The notes below the pieces were generated by a model that had not been told where the DNA came from, ran no database searches, and saw only the letters and a program-made list of their open reading frames with translations. The position numbers and the translations under genes are program-made. From assembly GCF_001908205.1 (NCBI RefSeq), contig NZ_LGHL01000075.1, forward strand, positions 1 to 64,000: a stretch of 64,000 nt of DNA, in the 5' to 3' direction. Shown piece by piece: positions 26,444 through 37,025 of this stretch (position 1 is its first letter; every line of letters starts with the position of its first letter). This stretch comes from Bradyrhizobium sp. NAS80.1. Its GTDB lineage: Bacteria; Pseudomonadota; Alphaproteobacteria; Rhizobiales; Xanthobacteraceae.

Positions 26444-26678
26444 CGGCGCGCGGACCTCCGGAACGTCTTTCGCGCTTCAAACTCTCAGATCGGCGGCATT
26501 CGCGCGATTACCTCTGAGGTAGGAGCGCAGATGCGATTGCCCTGCCGCAGGCGGGGAGAGGGAGAGGAACACGCATGCCTGAATTCCGCCGCGCGGGACA
26601 TCTCGCGATTGCGTTCGCTCTTCCCGGCACGTAGCTTCACGTCACCAACAAACAGAAAATCAAGCCGGAGAGAACGCC

Positions 26679-27917
26679 ATGGCGCGCCTGAAGTTCGGAG
26701 CCTTCCTTGCCCCGCATCACCCGATCGGGGAGCATCCGATGCTGCAGTTCCGGCGCGACCTCGACCTCGTCGAGCAGCTCGATGCGCTCGGCTATGACGA
26801 GTTCTGGTGCGGCGAACATCACTCCTCCGGCTGGGAGATGATCGCCTCGCCAGAGATGTTCCTGGCGGCGGCCGGCGAGCGCACCAAGCGCATCAAGCTC
26901 GGCACCGGCGTGGTGTCGCTGCCCTATCATCATCCCTTCAACGTCGCCCAGCGCATGGTGCAGCTCGACCACATGACCGGCGGCCGCGCCATCTTCGGCT
27001 CCGGTCCCGGCGCGCTTGCCTCGGACGCACACACGCTCGGCATCGACCCGATGACCCAGCGCGACCGCCAGGACGAGGCGATCGGTGTGATCCGCCGGCT
27101 CTTCAACGGCGAGCGCGTCACGGCGAAAAGCGACTGGTTCACCATGAACGACGCCGCACTGCAGATCCTGCCGCTGCAGGAGGAGATGCCGTTCGTGGTG
27201 GCCTCGCAGATCTCGCCCTCCGGCATGACGCTCGCCGGCAAATACGGCATCGGCATCATCTCGCTGGGCTCGATGACGACGCAGGGGCTGATGTCGCTGC
27301 AGCAGCAATGGCAGTTCGCCGAGGACGCTGCCAAGAAGCACGGCACCAAGGTCAATCGTGCCGATTGGCGCGTGCTGCTGACCTTTCACATCGCCGAGAC
27401 CCGCGAGCAGGCGCGGAAAGAGGCCGGCGCCGGGCTGATGCGCTGGCACAACGAATACAATGTCGGCACGCTGCAGCGGCCGGGCCTCGCCGCATTCTCC
27501 TCGCCCGACGAGGCGGTGGACAAGACCGCCTTCGTCGAGGGCGCCGCGTCAACCATTGGCACGCCCGACGATCTCGTCAAAACCATCAAGAACGTGATGC
27601 AGGTGTCCGGCGGCGTCGGCGCCGTCATCGGCTTCGTGCACGACTGGGCCAATCCGGAAGCCACGCGCCGGAGCTGGGACATGGTGGCGCGTTACGTCGT
27701 GCCGGAGATCAACGGCTATATCGACGGCCTGCGCAGGTCGCAAAAATTCGTGATTGAGAACCGCGCGATCTTCGAGCGGGCAGGGCAAGCCGTGATGGCC
27801 AAGATCATGGAGAATGAGAAGGCCGCCGAGGCGCTGAAGGTGACGGGCCCCGGCCGCGTCGCCATTCCCGCCGTCAACGCGCCGGATCTGAATGCGGCAG
27901 CGAAACGGCTGCGATAG
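26679..27917 (+). CDS. LLM-class flavin-dependent monooxygenase
   Basis: A 412-residue bacterial-luciferase-like protein using reduced FMN. It begins MARLKFGAFLAPHHPIGEHP and contains DEFWCGEHHSSGWEMI, IKLGTGVVSLPYHHPFNVAQR, LDHMTGGRAIFGSGPG and VVASQISPSGMTLAGKYGIG, the usual TIM-barrel signatures. It resembles limonene monooxygenase-like members. GGAGAG precedes the ATG. The P450 gene follows by 93 bases on the same strand, suggesting a shared catabolic or detoxifying role. Confidence 0.9.
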   Translation: MARLKFGAFLAPHHPIGEHPMLQFRRDLDLVEQLDALGYDEFWCGEHHSSGWEMIASPEMFLAAAGERTKRIKLGTGVVSLPYHHPFNVAQRMVQLDHMTGGRAIFGSGPGALASDAHTLGIDPMTQRDRQDEAIGVIRRLFNGERVTAKSDWFTMNDAALQILPLQEEMPFVVASQISPSGMTLAGKYGIGIISLGSMTTQGLMSLQQQWQFAEDAAKKHGTKVNRADWRVLLTFHIAETREQARKEAGAGLMRWHNEYNVGTLQRPGLAAFSSPDEAVDKTAFVEGAASTIGTPDDLVKTIKNVMQVSGGVGAVIGFVHDWANPEATRRSWDMVARYVVPEINGYIDGLRRSQKFVIENRAIFERAGQAVMAKIMENEKAAEALKVTGPGRVAIPAVNAPDLNAAAKRLR

Positions 27918-28010
27918 GCCGACGCGGCTGCGAACACGCAGGGGCACAACGGCACGTTGTTCGGTCCGGACTGTGCTATTCTGCCCTGCGAGTAAATCGG
28001 AGCTAGCAGC

Positions 28011-29387
28011 ATGTCGATGCAAAGCGTGGCCTCTCCCGAGATCCCCTTCGCGCCGCCGAGGCGTAACCAGTTGACGCACATTCCCGGCGACGAAGGCTGG
28101 CCGATCATCGGCAAGACGTTCCAGGTGCTGGCCGACCCCAAGGGCTTCGTCGAGGCGTGCGCCGCGAAATACGGGCCTGTCTATCGTACCCACTCCTTCG
28201 GCCAAACCAACGTCGTGCTGCTCGGACCCGAGGCCAACGAGCTCGTGCTCTTCGACCAGCAAAAGCTGTTCTCTTCGACCCATGGCTGGAACCATGTGCT
28301 CGAATTGTTGTTCCCGCGCGGCCTGATGCTGCTCGATTTCGACGAGCATCGCCTGCACCGCAAGGCGCTGTCGGTCGCCTTCAAGTCCGGGCCGATGAAG
28401 TCCTACCTCGGCGAGCTTGACAAGGGCATTGCGGCGCGGATCGCGCAGTGGAAGGCGAGACCCGGCGTGATGCAGCTTTATCCGGCGATGAAGCAGCTCA
28501 CACTCGACCTCGCCGCAACGTCATTCCTCGGCGCCGATATCGGCCCTGAGGTCGACGAGATCAACCGGGCCTTTGCCGACATGGTGGCGGCCTCGATCGC
28601 TCCGATCCGCCGTCCGTTGCCGGGCACTCAGATGGCGCGCGGCGTGGCCGGACGAAAGCGCGTCGTCGCCTATTTCCGCGAACAGATTCCGCTCCGCCGC
28701 GCCAATGACGGCGGCGAGGATCTGTTCTCGCAGCTCTGCCACGCGACCCATGAAGATGGCGCGCTGCTCTCCGAGCAGGACATCATCGACCACATGAGCT
28801 TCCTGATGATGGCGGCGCACGACACGCTGACTTCATCGCTCACATCTTTCATCGGCGAACTGGCGTCGCATCCCGATTGGCAGCAGAGACTGCGCCAAGA
28901 GGTCCTCGCCCTCGGGCTTGCCGCTGGTGCCCCGACGGGTTTCGACGATCTCGAAAAAATGCAGCTGACCGAAATGGCGTTCAAGGAGGCGCTCCGAATC
29001 AGGCCGCCGGTGCCATCGTTACCGCGCTATGCCATGCGCGAGTTCACCTTCAAGGGATATACCATTCCTGCCGGGACCCCGATCGGCATCAATCCGCTCT
29101 ACACGCATCGCATGAAGGACGTCTGGCCGGAGCCGGATCGCTTCGATCCGCTGCGCTTCACCGAGGAAGCCCAGCGCAACCGTCATCGCTTCGCCTGGGT
29201 GCCGTTCGGGGGCGGCGCGCATATGTGCCTCGGCCTGCACTTCGCCTACATGCAGGCGAAATGCTTCGCGCGGCACTTCCTGCAGAACATCGAGGTGTCG
29301 CTGGAGCCGGGCTACAAGCCGGACTGGCAGATGTGGCCGATCCCGAAGCCCCGGGACGGGCTGCGGGTGGTGGTGAAGGCGGTGTGA
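28011..29387 (+). CDS. Cytochrome P450
   Basis: A 458-residue soluble P450. The heme-binding loop FGGGAHMCLG has its cysteine at about residue 406. The I-helix oxygen-activation site is AAHDTLTSSL, the ExxR motif is in FKEALRIRPP, and FDPLRF precedes the heme loop. CGGAG precedes the ATG. No ferredoxin or reductase gene is adjacent, so electrons must come from elsewhere. The substrate is unknown. Confidence 0.93.
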   Translation: MSMQSVASPEIPFAPPRRNQLTHIPGDEGWPIIGKTFQVLADPKGFVEACAAKYGPVYRTHSFGQTNVVLLGPEANELVLFDQQKLFSSTHGWNHVLELLFPRGLMLLDFDEHRLHRKALSVAFKSGPMKSYLGELDKGIAARIAQWKARPGVMQLYPAMKQLTLDLAATSFLGADIGPEVDEINRAFADMVAASIAPIRRPLPGTQMARGVAGRKRVVAYFREQIPLRRANDGGEDLFSQLCHATHEDGALLSEQDIIDHMSFLMMAAHDTLTSSLTSFIGELASHPDWQQRLRQEVLALGLAAGAPTGFDDLEKMQLTEMAFKEALRIRPPVPSLPRYAMREFTFKGYTIPAGTPIGINPLYTHRMKDVWPEPDRFDPLRFTEEAQRNRHRFAWVPFGGGAHMCLGLHFAYMQAKCFARHFLQNIEVSLEPGYKPDWQMWPIPKPRDGLRVVVKAV

Positions 29388-29391
29388 ACGT

Positions 29392-29684
29392 CCCGTGTCC
29401 CGGACGCGCGAAGCGCGAGCCGGGACCCAGAATTTTCGCTGAGAAATTGCGTCGGCAATGTAGGCCCCGGCTCTGCAGCGCGGCACTTCGCGCCGCACTG
29501 CGTCCGGGGCACGAGATCTCCCGATCCAGCGCTCGCCGCTCGTGTCCCGGACGCGCTGCAGCGCTTGCGCTGCTGCGCAGAGCCGGGACCCAGAATTTTG
29601 AGACACGTTCAATTCGGCGATGTGGGCCCCGGCCCTGCAGCGCATCGCTTTGGTGCTGCGCTGCGTCCGGGGCACGAGACCTTC
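29392..29684. repeat. Two tandem copies of a palindromic element
   Basis: Each copy opens with GTCCCGGACGCGC, contains CGGGACCCAGAATTTT and closes with CTGCGTCCGGGGCACGAG; the copies cover about 29392-29512 and 29540-29684. They fill the gap between the convergent P450 and SDR genes. Confidence 0.75.
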
Positions 29685-29685
29685 C

Positions 29686-30525
29686 TTACGCCCCCTGATC
29701 GAGCGCCTTGCGCATTGCGACGTAGCCCTGTTGCTGCTGGCTCCAGTTACGGCCGCCGGTGACGGCGCCGTCGATGACGAGATCGTGCCCATTGATGAAG
29801 CTCGATTCGTCGCTCGCCAGAAACACTGCAGCATGGGCGATGTCGTCGGGAAGACCTGCGCGCGGGATCGGTTGCGCCGTCTTGAAGACCTCGCGCATCA
29901 CGGCCGGCGTCGCCTCAGCTGCATCGGTCGACAGCCCCAGCGCCTTGCCGAAAATGCCGGTCGCGATCGCGCCGGGCGAGATCGAGTTGACGCGCACGTT
30001 GGACTCGCCGAGCTCCATCGCCACGCATTTGGTGAGATGGATCACCGCCGCCTTGGCCGCGCCATAAACGATGGACGAAGAGAAGCCGGCGAGGCGACCG
30101 GCGATGCTGCCATTGTTGATGATGCTGCCCGAGCCCTGCTTCTTCATGTAGGGCGCGGCGTGCTTCATGCCGAGCATGACGCTGCGCACCAGCGTCGCCA
30201 TCGCTGCGTCAAACCGCTCGACCTCGAGGCCTTCGATGCCCCCGGTCTGCGCCGGGCCGCCGGCATTGTTGAACAGGCAATCGATCCGGCCGAATTTTTC
30301 CACCGCAAGTGCGATCAGCCCCTGCATCTGGTCTTCGACCGTCACGTCGGTCTGACGGAAGATGCAGTTGGCCCCGAGCTGCTTCGCCAGCGCCTCGCCC
30401 TCCGGCATACGCCGGCCTGCGATCACAATTTTGGCACCTTCGGCAACGAAGACTTCCGCGGTACGCAATCCGATGCCGCTCGTCGCCCCCGTGATCACTG
30501 CAACCTTGCCGTCCAGCCTGCCCAT
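29686..30525 (-). CDS. Short-chain dehydrogenase/reductase
   Basis: A 279-residue classical SDR. The NAD(P) motif is TGATSGIG, followed by NNAG, IINNGSIAG (catalytic Ser region) and YGAAK (catalytic Tyr and Lys). The C-terminus ends ...GHDLVIDGAVTGGR plus a tail. The ATG at 30525 has AGGA eight bases upstream; a longer in-frame start at 30570 was rejected. The substrate is not deducible; the location opposite the P450 and LLM genes hints at the same metabolism. Confidence 0.9.
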   Translation of the reverse strand: MGRLDGKVAVITGATSGIGLRTAEVFVAEGAKIVIAGRRMPEGEALAKQLGANCIFRQTDVTVEDQMQGLIALAVEKFGRIDCLFNNAGGPAQTGGIEGLEVERFDAAMATLVRSVMLGMKHAAPYMKKQGSGSIINNGSIAGRLAGFSSSIVYGAAKAAVIHLTKCVAMELGESNVRVNSISPGAIATGIFGKALGLSTDAAEATPAVMREVFKTAQPIPRAGLPDDIAHAAVFLASDESSFINGHDLVIDGAVTGGRNWSQQQQGYVAMRKALDQGA

Positions 30526-30704
30526 TGAATGTTCCTGTTTTCGAACGATTTGACACCAAATAGCGAACACCGGCAGGTGCCGTTGCCGGAAAGGTCACTA
30601 TCTCTGCCCGCTTGCGCCAAGGCAAGCTATGCTTGTGCGGCCGGCACGCGTAACATTCGCACCTGCCGCTCGATCTTCGAACGCGTATCGCGACTGGGCA
30701 GCGC

Positions 30705-31670
30705 ATGGCGAAGCTGATCGACGAATTCCGCAAGGGCTGGCAGGGCGTGGCACCGCCCTCGCTCAGCTTGAGCATTGCCTTTGCGGTGGCCTGTCTGCTG
30801 CTCGCGACGCTGGCCCGCTGGGGGCTCGCGCATGTGCGCCCCGACGTCTACTTCACACCCTATTTCCCGGCCGTGTTCTTTGCCGCCGCGTTCGGCGGCC
30901 TGCGGGTCGGCGTGGTGACCGCGCTGATCGGCGGCGTGCTCGGTGTGTTGGTGAATTTCGGCGATGCTTATCCCGATCGCGCACGGTTTGCCCTGCTGGC
31001 GCTGTATTGGGGCGTCAGCGCGCTGACCATCTGGGGCGTCGAGCATTATCGCACGATGCTGGCGGAGCAGCACCGGATTTCCAAGCGCCTGATCGAGGAG
31101 GAAGATTATCGCAAGCTCCTGGTCGCCGAGCTCCAGCACCGGTTGAAGAACAAGCTGTCGACCGTGCACGCCGTGCTGCACCAGGTGCTGCACGACCAAC
31201 CAGAGGTCTGGGCCCGAATCGATCCGCGGCTGCGGTCGCTGGCCACGGCCGACGACCTGATCTCCCGGATCGACAGGGCAGGCTGCGACATTCGCGATCT
31301 GCTGATCGCGGAGCTCGGGCCCTACGGCCACGTCCGATTCACCCTCAATGGCGAGCGGCTGTTTCTGCCGCCGAAGCTTGCGGTCACGCTGTCACTGATG
31401 TTCCACGAGCTCGCCACCAACGCCGGCAAATATGGCGCGTTCTCCGCGCCGCGCGGACTGTTGCAGGTGTCATGGACTGTCAACGACGACCGCCTCACCG
31501 TCACCTGGGATGAAACCGAGGGTCCGAGCATCGACAAGGTCTCCGAGCCCGGCTTCGGCACCAAGCTGCTGAAGTCGGCACTGTCGGCCTTCGACGGCAA
31601 GAGCGAGATCTCGTATCTGAAGACCGGGCTGCATTGCATCATGCAATGTCGCATCCCCAAGAGTGGCTAG
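30705..31670 (+). CDS. Membrane HWE-family histidine kinase
   Basis: A 321-residue sensor kinase. Three to four membrane helices (about 20-110) include the DUF4118-like FTPYFPAVFFAAAFGGLRVGV segment. The phospho-acceptor is H145 in AELQHRLKNKLSTVHAV, the N-box is HELATNAGKYGAF, a WDE tripeptide occurs in TVTWDETEGP as in HWE kinases, and the G-box is GFGTKLL. The external sensor part is minimal, so the membrane domain may itself sense the signal. No response regulator is adjacent. Confidence 0.88.
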   Translation: MAKLIDEFRKGWQGVAPPSLSLSIAFAVACLLLATLARWGLAHVRPDVYFTPYFPAVFFAAAFGGLRVGVVTALIGGVLGVLVNFGDAYPDRARFALLALYWGVSALTIWGVEHYRTMLAEQHRISKRLIEEEDYRKLLVAELQHRLKNKLSTVHAVLHQVLHDQPEVWARIDPRLRSLATADDLISRIDRAGCDIRDLLIAELGPYGHVRFTLNGERLFLPPKLAVTLSLMFHELATNAGKYGAFSAPRGLLQVSWTVNDDRLTVTWDETEGPSIDKVSEPGFGTKLLKSALSAFDGKSEISYLKTGLHCIMQCRIPKSG

Positions 31671-31907
31671 GACCAGCGGCTAGCTACAGCGGATAATCCG
31701 GCTTGCAAACGAAAGCGGACTGCGCGTTCTACACGCGCTTTCGCAAGCGCTATTGACTCTCTGTTAATGACGATCGGCAGCGCGCGTCGCATCGCCGCAA
31801 GTTTCGTACAAAACACCACCGTATTTCTGCGGCCCCCTTAACCAAACCTAAGAGGGAACTGCGCAACATCGCGTCCATTGCAAAGGTGCGCTGAAACAAC
31901 AAGATTC

Positions 31908-33653
31908 ATGACTTCTAAGAACGACAATGCATATTTCGGCGCGAGCGAAGCCGAACTCGGATTCCTCAAGGAAATCGTTAGAATGCTGCCTGCCGGCCTG
32001 ACCGTGCAGGACGCCCATGGCAAGCTTCTCCTGGTTAACGATACCGCGGCCGCTCAGCTCGGCATGGACGGCAGCCGTCCCTCGCCCGATCTCGCGCAGC
32101 GCCGGGAAGCCTGCCAGCGCGCACTGAGCGCCGGACAACCTGTTGTCGCCGAGGAAGCCCTTCACGACGGCGCCGCACGCCAGGTGCTGCTCACCACCCA
32201 TCGCCCCGTTCGTCTCGCCGGCCGCGATCTCCTGATCTCGGCCTCCTCCGACATCACCGAACAGAAGAATTTCGAGGACCAGCTGTTCCGCTCGGCCTAT
32301 TTCGACGAGCTGACCGGACTGCCCTCGCGGCGCGTGATTGAACATCGCGCCAACAGCCTCTTGGCTCGTCCTCGCGCCGGCGATCGTTTCGCGCTCGCCT
32401 TTCTCGACGTCGACAATTTCAAGCACATCAACGACTATTACGGCCATGCGGTCGGCGACACGCTGCTGGTCGAGCTGTCGAAGCGGCTCGGGCGCGACTT
32501 GCGCGAGACCGACATGCTGTCGCGCATTTCCGGCGACGAATTCCTGCTGCTGCTGTCGCCGATCCAGAGCCAGGAGGAAGTCGCCGAATTCATGAAGTCG
32601 ACGCTGGAGCGGCTGACGGCGCCGTTCTTCATCGACAATTCGGAAGTCTTCGCCTCCACCTCCGTCGGCGTCAGCCTCTATCCCGATCACGGAAGCAGCT
32701 TCGAGACCTTGCGGCAGAACGCGGACATCGCAATGTACCGCATCAAGAACGACGGCAAGGGATCCGCGGCCTTCTTCGATTCCAGCATGGAGCGCGAGGC
32801 GCTCGCGCGCATGAAGATCGAGCAGTCGCTGCGGCTTGCCATCCTGGAGAAGCGTTTCTGCTGCGCTTTCCAGTCCAAGGTCGACATCCGCACCCAGGCG
32901 GTGAGGGGCATCGAGGCATTGGTACGCCTGCGCGACGACGAGGGCGTGATCCAGGCGCCGGGCTCGTTCATCAACCTCGCCAGTGAGCTCGGGTTGATCG
33001 ACGAGCTCACCCATCTCGTGCTCGCCGAGATCGTCAAATCGATCGACCTCATCAACGAGACGTTTGGCGCGGACGCGACGATCAGCATCAACGTCGCCGC
33101 CAAGCAGGCCGGCAATCCCGAGTTCATGCGCAGCTTTGCGCAGGCGCTGGACGATACCGGCTTTCCCGGGCGCTTCATGATCGAGGTGACGGAAGACGCC
33201 TTCGTCGCCAAGAATCACTTCCAGGCCGCGATCCTGCCGATGTTCCGCAAGCTCGGCGTCGGCATCTCCATCGACGATTTCGGCACCGGCTATTCCTCGC
33301 TCTCGGCGCTTGCCGACATCACCGCCGACGAGATCAAGATCGACCGCTCCTTCATCACCGACATCCATAAGCGCCCACGCAGCCAGGGCATCCTGCGCGC
33401 CATCGAGTCCTTGAGCGAAGCGCTCGGCATGACCGTGATTGCCGAAGGCATCGAATCCTACGAAGAGCTCACCTATCTCCAGGCCGCGACCAAGATCCGC
33501 TACGCGCAGGGTTATTACTTCGCCCGCCCGATCTTCCTGGAGGAGCTGAAGCTCGCAACGCCGGCCTCCAGCGAAGCGCGCGCCAGCGTAGCGACCCGCC
33601 CGATGCAACAGAACCGGCAGGGCTATTCACGGGCGAGCGGGTATCGGCGGTAG
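31908..33653 (+). CDS. PAS-GGDEF-EAL cyclic-di-GMP protein
   Basis: A 581-residue cytoplasmic protein with an N-terminal PAS-like domain (about 18-115), a GGDEF domain with the motif SGDEF near 208-212 and an upstream RETD I-site, and an EAL domain with EALVRL (about 335), DDFGTGYSSL and AEGIES. SGDEF can still be catalytic, and EAL residues look complete, so it may both make and degrade c-di-GMP. The ATG at 31908 was chosen over a TTG ten codons upstream. Confidence 0.92.
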   Translation: MTSKNDNAYFGASEAELGFLKEIVRMLPAGLTVQDAHGKLLLVNDTAAAQLGMDGSRPSPDLAQRREACQRALSAGQPVVAEEALHDGAARQVLLTTHRPVRLAGRDLLISASSDITEQKNFEDQLFRSAYFDELTGLPSRRVIEHRANSLLARPRAGDRFALAFLDVDNFKHINDYYGHAVGDTLLVELSKRLGRDLRETDMLSRISGDEFLLLLSPIQSQEEVAEFMKSTLERLTAPFFIDNSEVFASTSVGVSLYPDHGSSFETLRQNADIAMYRIKNDGKGSAAFFDSSMEREALARMKIEQSLRLAILEKRFCCAFQSKVDIRTQAVRGIEALVRLRDDEGVIQAPGSFINLASELGLIDELTHLVLAEIVKSIDLINETFGADATISINVAAKQAGNPEFMRSFAQALDDTGFPGRFMIEVTEDAFVAKNHFQAAILPMFRKLGVGISIDDFGTGYSSLSALADITADEIKIDRSFITDIHKRPRSQGILRAIESLSEALGMTVIAEGIESYEELTYLQAATKIRYAQGYYFARPIFLEELKLATPASSEARASVATRPMQQNRQGYSRASGYRR

Positions 33654-33679
33654 AGGCGCAACGGCGGCGCAACAACAAC

Positions 33680-33870
33680 CGCTGTCGTCCCGGGGCGCGC
33701 GACGCGCGAGCCCGGGACCCATAACCACAGGGAGCAGTTGCGGCGCGAAGCTCCCATTCCGAGTCTTCGCCAAACTGCTCCCTGTGGTTCGCGACGAGCG
33801 CAAGCGCTCGCGCGGAGGTCCCCGATCTGCGCTCCGCTTCGCTGCGCTTGTCGGGGACGACGACCGAGAG
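33680..33870. repeat. Dispersed palindromic element, copy 4
   Basis: GTCGTCCCGGGGCGCGCGACGCGCGAGCCC...CCATAACCACAGGGAGCAG with CTGCTCCCTGTGGTT and an extended right arm TCGGGGACGACGACC. It lies between the c-di-GMP gene and the sigma-54 activator. Confidence 0.8.
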
Positions 33871-33947
33871 CGGTCCGCCCCCAATTCTCCCCTTTGAAAT
33901 TACTGCCCTTTTGGTAATAAACAGGGGGTCTCCCCCCGAGATATGTC

Positions 33948-35390
<1,443 letters not shown>

Positions 35391-35394
35391 ATTT

Positions 35395-35420
35395 CGAGAC
35401 GGCGCTTGTTTGAAGTCTCG
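35395..35420. promoter_or_regulatory. Inverted repeat, candidate enhancer site
   Basis: CGAGAC and GTCTCG are separated by 14 bases, about 95 bases upstream of the -24/-12 promoter, a usual distance for an activator site. It could instead be part of a weak terminator for the activator gene. Confidence 0.35.
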
Positions 35421-35510
35421 GACTCCTGACACCTCAATTTCGGCCCTTGCCTCCTGCGTTCGCGGCTAATCTGCCGCATTTTCAGCCATTCCGGCACGAA
35501 GCTCCGCATC

Positions 35511-35526
35511 TGGCGCGGAGCTTGCT
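35511..35526 (+). promoter_or_regulatory. Sigma-54 -24/-12 promoter of the ABC operon
   Basis: TGGCGCGGAGCTTGCT matches TGGCACG-N4-TTGCW with one mismatch and exact GG-N10-GC spacing. The transcript would start near 35537, leaving a leader of about 240 bases before the binding-protein gene. Confidence 0.6.
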
Positions 35527-35719
35527 CTGGGCCGCACCGAGGAAACGCATGGGCTGATGCAAGACGTGGGATCGCGGCTTCGCCAGTTCGAACGCCGCGG
35601 ATGATTTCGGGACATCGTTAATGCGAATTGCTCGCGGCTTACGACGATCCGGCTCGCGCACGTTAAGAGACTGTCACATGCGCCTCGTGCAAGCTCCGCC
35701 GTAAGGTGGAATTGCAATG

Positions 35720-35737
35720 TTTGCACCGTTGTGCAAA
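35720..35737. promoter_or_regulatory. Perfect palindrome in the ABC operon leader
   Basis: TTTGCACCGTTGTGCAAA has two perfect 7-base arms around CGTT, 40 bases before the GTG start. Nearby TTGCAA echoes the half-site. It is a candidate operator for a dimeric repressor or activator, or an mRNA hairpin. Confidence 0.4.
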
Positions 35738-35776
35738 TCGCTGTGGCCAAGGCATTTCATTCAGGGAGGAACCACC

Positions 35777-36961
35777 GTGCGTCGATCGCTCATTCTCACA
35801 GCAGCCATCCTCGGCTTGGCGGCGAGTAGCTCCGCGCGAGCCGACGACCTCAAGGTCGCGCTGATCTACGGCAAGACCGGCCCGCTCGAAGCTTATGCCA
35901 AGCAGACCGAAACCGGCCTGCAGATGGGGTTCGAATACGCCACCAAGGGCACCATGACGCTCGACGGCCGCAAGATCGTCATCATCACCAAGGACGACCA
36001 GGGTAAGCCGGACCTCGCCAAGGCCGCGCTCGCGGAAGCCTATCAGGACGACAAAGCGGACATCGCGATCGGCACGACTTCGTCGGCCGCGGCACTCGCC
36101 ATTCTCCCCGTCGCCGAGGAGAACAAGAAGATCCTGATCGTCGAGCCCGCGGTTGCGGACCAGATTACCGGCGAGAAGTGGAATCGCTACATCTTCCGCA
36201 CCGCGCGCAATTCGTCGCAGGACGCGATCTCCAACGCGGTCGCGATCGGCAAGCAGGGCGTCACCGTGGCGACGCTGGCGCAGGACTACGCCTTCGGCCG
36301 CGACGGCGTCGCTGCCTTCAAGGAGGCGCTCGCCAAGACCGGCGCGACGCTCGCCGCCGAGGAATACGCTCCGACCAACACCACCGACTTCACCGCCGTC
36401 GGCCAGCGCCTGTTCGACGCGCTGAAGGACAAGCCGGGCCGCAAGGTGATCTGGGTGATCTGGGCCGGCGCCGGCAATCCGCTGGCCAAGCTCCAGGACA
36501 TGGACCCGAAGCGCTACGGCATCGAGCTCTCGACCGGCGGCAACATCCTCCCGGCCCTGGCCGCTTATAAGAGCCTGCCCGGCATGGAAGGCGCGACCTA
36601 TTATTACTACGACATCCCGAAGAACCCGGTGAACGACTGGCTCGTCGCCGAGCACCAGAAGCGCTTCAACGCGCCACCGGACTTCTTCACCGCCGGTGGC
36701 TTTGCCGCCGCGATGTCCGTCGTCGCCGCCGTCACCAAGGCGAAGTCGACCGACACTGAGAAGCTGATTACCGCGATGGAAGGCCTGGAGTTCGACACGC
36801 CGAAGGGCAAGATGGTGTTCCGCAAGGAAGACCATCAGGCGCTCCAGAGCATGTATCACTTCAAGGTCAAGGTCGATCCGAACGTTGCCTGGGCCGTGCT
36901 CGAGCCGGTGCGCGAGCTGAAGATCGAGGACATGGACGTTCCCGTCCGCAACAAGCGCTGA
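35777..36961 (+). CDS. LIV-type ABC importer, periplasmic binding protein
   Basis: A 394-residue Peripla_BP_6 protein. The GTG at 35777 follows AGGGAGGA and begins a signal peptide (VRRSLILTAAILGLAASSSARA). The mature protein has LKVALIYGKTGPLEAYAKQTETG, DDQGKPDLAKAALAEAY and DYAFGRDGVAAFKEAL. It heads a complete five-gene importer operon. A strong hairpin follows its stop, a common way to make more binding protein than membrane complex. It is only distantly related to the twin proteins at 6.7-9.3 kb. The substrate is unknown. Confidence 0.9.
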   Translation: MRRSLILTAAILGLAASSSARADDLKVALIYGKTGPLEAYAKQTETGLQMGFEYATKGTMTLDGRKIVIITKDDQGKPDLAKAALAEAYQDDKADIAIGTTSSAAALAILPVAEENKKILIVEPAVADQITGEKWNRYIFRTARNSSQDAISNAVAIGKQGVTVATLAQDYAFGRDGVAAFKEALAKTGATLAAEEYAPTNTTDFTAVGQRLFDALKDKPGRKVIWVIWAGAGNPLAKLQDMDPKRYGIELSTGGNILPALAAYKSLPGMEGATYYYYDIPKNPVNDWLVAEHQKRFNAPPDFFTAGGFAAAMSVVAAVTKAKSTDTEKLITAMEGLEFDTPKGKMVFRKEDHQALQSMYHFKVKVDPNVAWAVLEPVRELKIEDMDVPVRNKR

Positions 36962-36971
36962 TATCAGATCA

Positions 36972-36997
36972 CCTCTCCCCGCATGCGCGGGGAGAGG
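36972..36997 (+). terminator. Intra-operon hairpin after the binding-protein gene
   Basis: CCTCTCCCCGC and GCGGGGAGAGG form a perfect 11-bp stem with loop ATGC, 11 bases after the stop codon and about 28 before livG. There is no U-run, so partial termination or mRNA protection is more likely than a full stop. Confidence 0.6.
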
Positions 36998-37025
36998 ATC
37001 CTTCCTTAATTCCAGAGTTACCCTG

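Noticed and set aside
1274..33870. CRISPR array
   Set aside because: The repeats are far apart, palindromic and intergenic, with no regular spacers and no cas genes in the window.
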